Positions 1 through 5,186 of a stretch of 5,782 nucleotides of DNA are shown piece after piece; position 1 is the stretch's first letter; every line of letters starts with the position of its first letter. The DNA comes from Bacteroidia bacterium. Lineage in GTDB: Bacteria > Bacteroidota > Bacteroidia > Bacteroidales > Azobacteroidaceae. The stretch covers positions 1-5,782 of the forward strand of contig BNTP01000146.1 in NCBI GenBank assembly GCA_025996695.1, read 5' to 3'. Both the position numbers and the translations under genes were made by a program. The notes under the pieces are model-generated. The model did not search any database, was not told the origin of the DNA, and saw nothing but the letters and a program-made list of their open reading frames with translations.

Positions 1-399
1 GCCGGTGGAGGAACGGCTTATATCCGTGCGGCAGCAGCTCTCGAAGGCTTCAAGGGTGCAAACGACGACGAAACAACCGGTATCGAAATCGTGAAACGTG
101 CGATTGAAGAACCGCTGCGTCAAATTGTTGCCAACGCAGGCAAAGAAGGTGCTGTGGTTGCACAAAAAGTGAAAGAAGGCAAAGGCGATTTTGGCTACAA
201 CGCCCGCACCAATGTCTACGAAAACTTGATTGCAGCCGGTGTCATCGACCCAACGAAAGTGACGCGCGTGGCTTTGGAAAATGCAGCTTCTATCGCCGGT
301 ATGTTCTTGACCACCGAATGTGTCATTACCGACAAAAAAGAAGAAAATTCGGCTGCTCCGGCTATGCCAATGGGCGGCGGCATGGGCGGCATGATGTGA
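1..399 (+). CDS. groEL: Chaperonin GroEL (60 kDa, Hsp60), C-terminal part
   Basis: This is the 3' end of the gene for the GroEL chaperonin subunit, which forms the double-ring ATP-driven folding chamber in the cytoplasm with GroES. The open frame runs from base 1 without a start, so about 132 C-terminal residues are visible and roughly 410 are missing to the left. The visible part is the C-terminal equatorial domain. It begins with the glycine-rich [10 protein letters not shown] segment of the nucleotide pocket, continues through [19 protein letters not shown] and [19 protein letters not shown], then LTTECVI, and ends in the flexible Gly/Met tail [10 protein letters not shown] that is typical of bacterial GroEL. 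Nothing is broken or missing in this part. A GTG at 91 could be mistaken for a start, but the homology continues upstream of it to the window edge. The stop TGA (397-399) is one base before the recQ start, so the two genes are probably read as one transcript. Identity is certain; only the copy number in the genome is unknown. Confidence 0.98.
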   Translation, partial: AGGGTAYIRAAAALEGFKGANDDETTGIEIVKRAIEEPLRQIVANAGKEGAVVAQKVKEGKGDFGYNARTNVYENLIAAGVIDPTKVTRVALENAASIAGMFLTTECVITDKKEENSAAPAMPMGGGMGGMM

Positions 400-404
400 T
401 GTGA
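393..404 (+). other. groEL/recQ junction with tandem GATGT repeat
   Basis: The last groEL codons, its stop and the recQ start lie in a tandem GATGT-GATGT-GA sequence. TGA 397-399 ends groEL, one base separates the genes, and GTG 401-403 opens recQ. An ATG at 399-401 overlaps both but is followed at once by TGA (402-404), so it encodes nothing. There is no Shine-Dalgarno sequence and no room for a promoter between the genes. Translation of recQ probably depends on ribosomes finishing groEL, which is inference from the spacing. Confidence 0.6.
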
Positions 405-2278
405 GTCAATTTCATGACATATTAAAAGAATACTGGGGCTATGATGATTTTCGTTCGCTGCAGGAAGACATTATCCAATCTGTTTTTGACGGAAAAGACA
501 CGCTTGGACTGATGCCGACCGGCGGCGGGAAATCGCTGACGTTTCAGGTACCCACAATGGCGATGGACGGCATTTGTATTGTCGTCACGCCATTGATTGC
601 TTTGATGAAAGACCAAGTCGACAACCTGCGCAAACGGGGCATTAAGGCGACGATGGTGCATTCGGGCATGAGTCATCAAGAGATTTTGGTGGCATTGGAC
701 AACTGTATTTTTGGCGATTACAAATTTCTGTATGTGTCGCCCGAACGCCTGCACACGGAGCTGTTTCAAGCTAAATTGCACGATTTGAATGTCTGCATGT
801 TGGCGATTGACGAGTCGCATTGCATCTCGCAATGGGGCTACGATTTTCGTCCCGCTTATTTGCGTATTGCGGAATTGCGCGATAAATTGCCGGAAGTGCC
901 CGTGCTCGCACTCACCGCGACAGCTACGCCGGAAGTGGTCGATGATATTCAGGAAAAATTGCATTTCAAGCAGAAAAATGTCTTTCAAAAGAGTTTTGAA
1001 CGCAAAAATATCGCATACGTGGTGCGTCAAACGGAGGATAAACTGTTTGAAATCATCAAAATACTCAACCGTGTGCCTGGAACAGCCATTGTGTATGTCC
1101 GCAGCCGCAAACGGACGAAAGACATCGCCACCGAACTGCAACGGCAAGGCATTGACGCCGATTTTTTTCATGCGGGGCTAACTTCCGACGAGAAAAATCG
1201 CAAACAAAACGCATGGAAAGACGGCGCGTGTCGCGTGATTGTCTGCACCAACGCTTTTGGGATGGGCATAGACAAGCCCGATGTGCGAATTGTGATTCAC
1301 TATGAATTGCCCAGTTCGCTGGAAGAATATTTTCAGGAAGCGGGACGAGCCGGTCGTGATGAACAAAAATCCTTTGCTGTGGCGCTCTACAATGGTCGCG
1401 ACCAAGCTCAATTGAAAAAACGCCTGCCGGACGAATTTCCCGAAAAGGATTTTATTAAGGAGGTGTATGAAAAACTCGCTTATTTTTACCAAATTAGCAT
1501 GGGCGAAGGCGCACAAACCGGACATAATTTCGTCCTCGAAGAGTTTTGCAAAGTCTATCATTACAATATGACGCAGGTGCATAGTGCGCTGAAACTCTTG
1601 GACTTAGCAGGCTATATCGAATATATAGAAGAAACCGAAAAACGTTCCAAGTTGATGTTTACCGTGCATCGCGAAGAACTGTATCAAGTTTCGCTTGATG
1701 TCCAATTAGATAAATTGTTGCAAGTGGTGCTGCGTTCTTATACGGGGCTTTTCTCGGATTATATCTACATTAGCGAGGAACTTTTGGCGCAACGGACGGG
1801 TATGACACACCACGAAGTGTATGAAAGTCTGAAAACGCTTTCCAAACAACACATCATTCATTACATTCCGGCAAAAGCCACCCCGACGATTTATTATACC
1901 CGCAACAGGGAAGAATTAAAACACCTCATTCTCCCGAAATCCGTTTACGAAATGCGCCAAAAACGCCTGAAAGACCGCCTCGAGCACGTGATTTTTTACG
2001 GTTCAAGCACCGAAATCTGCCGCAGCCAAATCCTGATGAAATATTTTGGACAAAAAGAATCCGCCACCTGCGGGCACTGCGACGTATGTTTGGCAAAAAA
2101 AAACAAAAATCCAAGTGACAAATTGATGACGCAAGTCATTGACGACGTAGGCAGAGCCTGTGCCAAACTTGGACGAGAATGTTCGCCAGAAGAACTCGCG
2201 CAAACTACCGGTCACGCGGAGGAACACGTTATTCAAGCTCTACGATTTCTATCCGACCAAGGCTTCATTCCCGCGTAG
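401..2278 (+). CDS. recQ: ATP-dependent DNA helicase, RecQ family (Bacteroidota-type architecture)
   Basis: A 625-residue superfamily 2 DNA helicase, expected to unwind DNA 3'-5' in recombination and fork repair. The helicase core shows motif 0 (FRSLQ, 17-21), Walker A MPTGGGKS (38-45), TPLIALMKDQ (63-72), YVSPERL (111-117), motif II as DESH (137-140), the RecQ aromatic-rich loop around CISQWGYDFRP (141-151), LTATAT (171-176), motif V TNAFGMGIDKP (283-293) and motif VI QEAGRAGRD (312-320). The four zinc cysteines (C540, C557, C560, C563) come about 200 residues after motif VI, not directly after the core as in E. coli RecQ. The stretch between them looks like winged-helix material. A short helical C-terminus follows (571-625) and no HRDC domain is recognisable. 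From memory this layout and DESH are usual in a Bacteroidota RecQ subfamily. GTG 401 is chosen because an in-frame stop lies at 392-394 and the next ATG would remove motif 0. Function is inferred from family. Confidence 0.95.
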   Translation: MSQFHDILKEYWGYDDFRSLQEDIIQSVFDGKDTLGLMPTGGGKSLTFQVPTMAMDGICIVVTPLIALMKDQVDNLRKRGIKATMVHSGMSHQEILVALDNCIFGDYKFLYVSPERLHTELFQAKLHDLNVCMLAIDESHCISQWGYDFRPAYLRIAELRDKLPEVPVLALTATATPEVVDDIQEKLHFKQKNVFQKSFERKNIAYVVRQTEDKLFEIIKILNRVPGTAIVYVRSRKRTKDIATELQRQGIDADFFHAGLTSDEKNRKQNAWKDGACRVIVCTNAFGMGIDKPDVRIVIHYELPSSLEEYFQEAGRAGRDEQKSFAVALYNGRDQAQLKKRLPDEFPEKDFIKEVYEKLAYFYQISMGEGAQTGHNFVLEEFCKVYHYNMTQVHSALKLLDLAGYIEYIEETEKRSKLMFTVHREELYQVSLDVQLDKLLQVVLRSYTGLFSDYIYISEELLAQRTGMTHHEVYESLKTLSKQHIIHYIPAKATPTIYYTRNREELKHLILPKSVYEMRQKRLKDRLEHVIFYGSSTEICRSQILMKYFGQKESATCGHCDVCLAKKNKNPSDKLMTQVIDDVGRACAKLGRECSPEELAQTTGHAEEHVIQALRFLSDQGFIPA

Positions 2279-2292
2279 CAAACCAAGTCCCT

Positions 2293-2321
2293 GTAGATGA
2301 CGTGGCGCGCCGCGTTTCTAC
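2293..2321 (+). terminator. Possible weak hairpin terminator after recQ
   Basis: Bases 2293-2297 (GTAGA) pair with 2317-2321 (TCTAC). Inside, 2300-2304 can pair with 2311-2315, including one G-U pair, around a GC-rich loop that contains the palindrome GGCGCGCC (2304-2311). The two stems are separated by a small asymmetric internal loop. The sequence after it is A/T-rich with a five-T run (2332-2336), but that run starts about ten bases after the stem, further than in a classical intrinsic terminator. It lies 14 bases after the recQ stop and upstream of the leuD promoter, the right place to end the groEL-recQ transcript. The structure was found by eye and no folding energy was computed. Confidence 0.35.
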
Positions 2322-2372
2322 TGAGAAATTATTTTTAATTTGCAAAAATCATAGTTCAAGAAATATTTTTTG

Positions 2373-2380
2373 TATCTTTG
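2373..2380 (+). promoter_or_regulatory. Bacteroidota -7 promoter element for leuD
   Basis: TATCTTTG is an exact match to the TAnnTTTG -7 element used by the primary sigma factor of Bacteroidota. It ends 21 bases before the leuD ATG, so transcription would start near 2384-2388 and leave a leader of only about 15-20 bases. The partner -33 element (TTTG or TTG about 17-23 bases upstream) is poor: only GTTC at 2354-2357 is near the right place, and the TTTG at 2339-2342 is about 30 bases away. So short a leader has no room for a leucine attenuator or riboswitch downstream of this promoter. Confidence 0.7.
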
Positions 2381-2401
2381 CGGCGAAATATATAATTGTA
2401 T

Positions 2402-3004
2402 ATGGAAAAGTTTATAACATTAACAAGCGCCATCGTGCCGCTGCCAATTGAAAACGTCGATACCGACCAAATTATTCCGGCGCGATTTTTGAAAGCCACG
2501 TCCAAGGAAGGTTTTGGTGATAATCTGTTTCGCGATTGGCGATACGACAAAAATAATCAGCCGATTGCCGGTTTTGTACTGAATAATCCTACCTACAAAG
2601 GGGAAATTTTGGTGGCAGGCAAGAATTTTGGTAGCGGTTCGAGTCGCGAACATGCTGCTTGGGCGATTGCAGGCTATGGTTTTAAGGTGGTCGTGTCCAG
2701 TTTCTTTGCCGATATTTTCAAAAATAATGCAATGAATAGCTCCGTGTTGCCGGTTGTGGTGTCGGACGCTTTTTTGGCAGAAATTTTTGCATGCGTAGAC
2801 AAAGACCCTAAAATGACGCTGACCGTGGATCTGCAAAATCAGAAAATCACGAACAATGCCACAGGCAAATCAGAATCGTTTGCCATCAATGCCTACAAAA
2901 AAGAATGTTTTTTGAATGGTTTTGATGACATCGACTATTTGCTGAGCAAGAAGGACAAAATAGAAGAATATGAATCAGGGGATTGTGGGGCATGCCCACA
3001 ATGA
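2402..3004 (+). CDS. leuD: 3-isopropylmalate dehydratase small subunit LeuD
   Basis: Small (swivel-domain) subunit of isopropylmalate isomerase. With the iron-sulfur large subunit LeuC it converts 2-isopropylmalate to 3-isopropylmalate in leucine synthesis; in citramalate-using organisms related LeuCD complexes also act on citramalate. The 200-residue length matches the family (E. coli LeuD is 201). Visible signatures are [13 protein letters not shown] (18-30), NLFRDWRY (41-48), the substrate-loop motif [11 protein letters not shown] (75-85), [16 protein letters not shown] (91-106) and [11 protein letters not shown] (108-118). The start is ATG 2402, which gives the usual MEKFI- beginning; a TTG six bases upstream is in frame but less likely. 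The last residues, GDCGACPQ, look unlike the usual ending and are encoded by a hairpin at the junction with the next gene. LeuC is required for activity and is not in this window; the upstream neighbour is recQ. A TAnnTTTG promoter lies directly upstream. Confidence 0.96.
   Translation: MEKFITLTSAIVPLPIENVDTDQIIPARFLKATSKEGFGDNLFRDWRYDKNNQPIAGFVLNNPTYKGEILVAGKNFGSGSSREHAAWAIAGYGFKVVVSSFFADIFKNNAMNSSVLPVVVSDAFLAEIFACVDKDPKMTLTVDLQNQKITNNATGKSESFAINAYKKECFLNGFDDIDYLLSKKDKIEEYESGDCGACPQ
2982..3002 (+). repeat. Perfect 8-bp inverted repeat (hairpin) at the leuD stop
   Basis: ATTGTGGG (2982-2989) is the exact reverse complement of CCCACAAT (2995-3002), leaving a five-base loop GCATG. The right arm ends on the first base of the leuD stop codon TGA (3002-3004), and the next gene starts three to nine bases later. 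In RNA it would be a moderately stable stem with four G-C and four A-U pairs. No T-run follows, so it is not an intrinsic terminator. It encodes most of the unusual LeuD C-terminus. A role in translational coupling or RNA processing is a guess. Confidence 0.6.
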
Positions 3005-3014
3005 CATGCGCATG
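3005..3014 (+). repeat. 10-bp palindrome spanning both candidate starts of the LeuA-like gene
   Basis: CATGCGCATG is a perfect palindrome directly after the leuD stop. It contains ATG 3006 and ATG 3012, the two plausible start codons of the downstream gene. It follows the inverted repeat at 2982-3002, whose loop also contains GCATG, so alternative pairings between the two elements are possible. A palindrome this short can arise by chance; its position is what makes it notable. Confidence 0.5.
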
Positions 3015-4520
3015 ATTGAGATATTAGACACGACTTTGCGTGACGGCGAACAGACTTCGGGCGTTTCCTTTGCGTCTGACGAGAAATTGCACATCGCGCT
3101 GTTGATGCTCGAAGACTTGAAAGTCGATCGGGTAGAAATTGCGTCGGCAAAAGTGTCGGACGGAGAATTTGCTACCGCGCAAAAAATCGCCAAATGGGCA
3201 CGCACCAACGGTTATCTCGACAAAATCGAGGTTTTGGGCTTTGTAGACGATGCTGTTTCGCTCAATTGGGTCAAAAACGCCGGTTGTCAGGTGATGAATT
3301 TGTTGTGCAAGGGTTCGCTCAAACATTGTCAGGAGCAGCTTGGCAAAACGCCCGAACAGCATTTGGCAGATATTTTGCAAGTCTTGAAAAATGCCCAAAA
3401 AATGAGCATTACCATCAATGTTTATTTAGAAGATTGGTCAAACGGCATGTTAAATTCGCCCGAATATGTGTTCTATCTGATGGATAATCTGCACGATAAG
3501 AACATCCAACGCTTCATGCTCCCCGACACTTTGGGCATCCTGAATCCCATTAACACGGGCGAATTTTGTCGGCAAATGATCACAAAATATCCTTGTCTGC
3601 ATTTTGATTTTCATGCGCATAATGACTACGATTTAGCTGTTGGAAACGTCTTTGCTGCCGTTCACGCAGGCGTTCAAGGCATTCACACGACGATTAACGG
3701 ATTGGGCGAACGAGCAGGAAACGCTCCTCTGGCGAGTGTGGTGGCCTTGCTGCACGACCAATTGAAGCTCAAAACAAACATCGCCGAAAGTCAACTCAAC
3801 GCGGTCAGTCACACGGTGGCGTCATATTCCGGCATGCGCATTCCCAACAACAAGCCTGTCATTGGCGACAGCGTATTTACCCAATGCGCTGGTATTCATG
3901 CCGACGGCGACAACAAGAACAATCTGTATTACAACGACTTAGTGCCGGAACGATTTGGTCGTTTGCGCGAATATGCGTTGGGAAAAATGTCCGGAAAAGC
4001 CAACATCAAGAAAAATTTGGAAGTGATGGGCATCGAAGTGGAAGAGGAAGTCTTGAAAAAAATTGTAGAACGCGTCATCGAATTGGGCGACAAAAAAGAG
4101 ATTATCACGCAGGAGGACCTCCCTTACATCATTTCAGACATCCTGCATACCGAAACTGCCGACAAAATCCGGTTGGTCAATTATTCGTTGTCATCGTCAC
4201 TCGGTCTGCGCCCAACAGCCACGGTGCGCATCGCTATCGACGGCGAAGAATATGAACGCACTGCCCCCGGCGATGGTCAATACCATGCGTTTACGAAAGC
4301 GCTTTGGAAAATTTACACCCAATTAAACAAGCCCAAACCCAAATTGTTGGATTACAGCGTAAACATCACCTCCGGCGGCCGCACGGATGCGTTAGTGCAC
4401 ACTACTATTACGTGGGAATTTAACGATAAGGTGTTCAAAACCAGCGGATTAGACATAGATCAGAATGAAGCCGCTATCAAAGCTACCCTCAAAATGTTGA
4501 ATAGAATTGAAACTATGTGA
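3006..4520 (+). CDS. LeuA-family acyltransferase: 2-isopropylmalate or citramalate synthase with regulatory domain
   Basis: A 504-residue enzyme of the DRE-TIM metallolyase family that condenses acetyl-CoA with a 2-oxo acid, either 2-oxoisovalerate (leucine pathway) or pyruvate (citramalate route to isoleucine). The catalytic barrel carries LDTTLRDGEQTSG (7-19) with the metal-binding Asp and catalytic Arg, the metal ligands in FHAHND (202-207), and NGLGERAGNAPL (231-242). A linker domain with GIHADGDNKNN (296-306), ERFGR and ALGKMSGKANI (325-334) follows. The C-terminus (about 385-504) resembles the LeuA allosteric domain, with GDGQYHAF, GGRTDA and a final DQNEAAIKATLKMLN, so end-product feedback is likely. 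ATG 3006 is preferred: it lies one base after the leuD stop and close to the family N-terminus. ATG 3012 is nearly as good. ATG 2970 would add an unfamiliar 12-residue leader inside leuD. It is probably translated from the leuD transcript. Substrate cannot be decided from sequence alone, so no symbol is given. Confidence 0.9.
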   Translation: MRMIEILDTTLRDGEQTSGVSFASDEKLHIALLMLEDLKVDRVEIASAKVSDGEFATAQKIAKWARTNGYLDKIEVLGFVDDAVSLNWVKNAGCQVMNLLCKGSLKHCQEQLGKTPEQHLADILQVLKNAQKMSITINVYLEDWSNGMLNSPEYVFYLMDNLHDKNIQRFMLPDTLGILNPINTGEFCRQMITKYPCLHFDFHAHNDYDLAVGNVFAAVHAGVQGIHTTINGLGERAGNAPLASVVALLHDQLKLKTNIAESQLNAVSHTVASYSGMRIPNNKPVIGDSVFTQCAGIHADGDNKNNLYYNDLVPERFGRLREYALGKMSGKANIKKNLEVMGIEVEEEVLKKIVERVIELGDKKEIITQEDLPYIISDILHTETADKIRLVNYSLSSSLGLRPTATVRIAIDGEEYERTAPGDGQYHAFTKALWKIYTQLNKPKPKLLDYSVNITSGGRTDALVHTTITWEFNDKVFKTSGLDIDQNEAAIKATLKMLNRIETM

Positions 4521-4539
4521 AAAAAAAAGCGTACATTTG
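4507..4539 (+). promoter_or_regulatory. Bacteroidota promoter (TTG-N22-TACATTTG) for the DUF4290 gene
   Basis: TACATTTG at 4532-4539 matches the TAnnTTTG -7 consensus exactly. A TTG at 4507-4509, inside the last codons of the LeuA-like gene, sits 22 bases upstream, within the 17-23 spacing described for Bacteroidota promoters. Transcription would begin near 4543-4547, giving a leader of about 25 bases before ATG 4570. The A-rich stretch 4519-4529 between the two elements shows no hairpin, so read-through from the leucine genes is also possible. Confidence 0.7.
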
Positions 4540-4569
4540 TAGCCGCAAAAAAATTATTAGAAAGAATTT

Positions 4570-5175
4570 ATGAAAGATATGAAATATAATACGCAGAAGA
4601 AGCGTTTGCTCCTGCCCGAATATGGAAGGAATATTCAAAACATGGTGGATTATTGTGTGTCGCTTCAAGACAGAGAAGAGCGGAAGCACTGTGCCAATGG
4701 CATTATCGACATTATGGGAAACCTGTTTCCCCATTTGCGCGATGTAAACGATTTCAAGCACATTTTGTGGGATCATCTGGCGATTATGTCCGATTTTGCG
4801 CTGGATATTGACTATCCTTATGAAGTTGTGAAACGCGAAGAATTGTATATCCACCCCGATAAATTGCCCTATCCACAGCAACGCATGGCGTATAAGCATT
4901 ACGGCAAATTTTTGGAAAAAATGATCAAAAAAGCCACGACGGTTGAAGAAGGCGAAGCAAAAGACGAACTGATCGGCATGCTCGCCAATCAAATGAAACG
5001 CTCGTTCTTGACGTGGAACAAAGAAGTGGTAGACGATCAAAAAATCTTTAAAGATTTGGCAGAATTGTCCGGCGGACGCATCCATTTGAACGAAAATTCA
5101 CTCAGGTTGACTACCTCACAAGAGTTTTTGTCAAAAAAGAATCGCAACCTCAGCAAAAGACAGGGTAGGGTGTAG
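4570..5175 (+). CDS. DUF4290 family protein of unknown function
   Basis: A 201-residue soluble protein that I recognise as DUF4290, a family I know only from Bacteroidota and whose role is unknown. Conserved-looking blocks are YNTQKKRLLLPEYGRNIQNMVDYC (6-29), REERKHCANGIIDIMGNLFPHLRD (35-58), FKHILWDHLAIMS (62-74), the acidic LDIDYPYE (78-85), YKHYGKFLEKMIKKA (108-122) and MKRSFLTWNKEVVDD (142-156). The pattern suggests a mostly helical protein. There is no signal peptide, membrane segment or nucleotide-binding motif. The C-terminus is basic (KKNRNLSKRQGR, 189-200), which could mean nucleic-acid contact, but that is speculation. Two starts are possible: ATG 4570, reported here, and ATG 4579, which gives MKYNTQ and fits the usual family N-terminus equally well. 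It has its own promoter. In many relatives, from memory, this gene precedes murA; here it meets a convergent ABC exporter gene 11 bases later, so it stands alone. Confidence 0.9.
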   Translation: MKDMKYNTQKKRLLLPEYGRNIQNMVDYCVSLQDREERKHCANGIIDIMGNLFPHLRDVNDFKHILWDHLAIMSDFALDIDYPYEVVKREELYIHPDKLPYPQQRMAYKHYGKFLEKMIKKATTVEEGEAKDELIGMLANQMKRSFLTWNKEVVDDQKIFKDLAELSGGRIHLNENSLRLTTSQEFLSKKNRNLSKRQGRV

Positions 5176-5186
5176 CCATGATGAAG

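Noticed and set aside
706..713. TATTTTTG inside recQ, a match to the TAnnTTTG promoter consensus.
   Set aside because: It is in the middle of the helicase core with no gene start downstream; an eight-base pattern with two free positions occurs often by chance.
422..1171. A 249-codon open frame on the minus strand opposite recQ.
   Set aside because: It lies wholly inside a strong helicase gene, has no recognisable domain, and its His/Phe/Arg-rich composition is what antisense of a conserved coding frame produces.
2179..2451. A plus-strand open frame that covers the recQ end, the intergenic region and the leuD start.
   Set aside because: It overlaps two solid genes in another frame, shows no domain, and spans the promoter and possible terminator region.
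2970..3005. Upstream ATG at 2970 as the start of the LeuA-like gene, overlapping leuD by 35 bases.
   Set aside because: The extra residues ([12 protein letters not shown]) do not resemble family N-termini; the ATGs at 3006 and 3012 lie right after the leuD stop and next to the conserved DTTLRDGEQ motif.
4371..4385. GC-rich palindrome GCGGCCGC in the LeuA-like gene.
   Set aside because: It encodes part of the conserved SGGRTDA motif in the regulatory domain, so codon choice explains it.
4513..5085. A 190-codon minus-strand open frame opposite the DUF4290 gene.
   Set aside because: Its Phe/Ile/His-rich sequence mirrors the Lys/Asp/Met codons of the real gene; no family is recognisable and the plus strand matches DUF4290 along its length.
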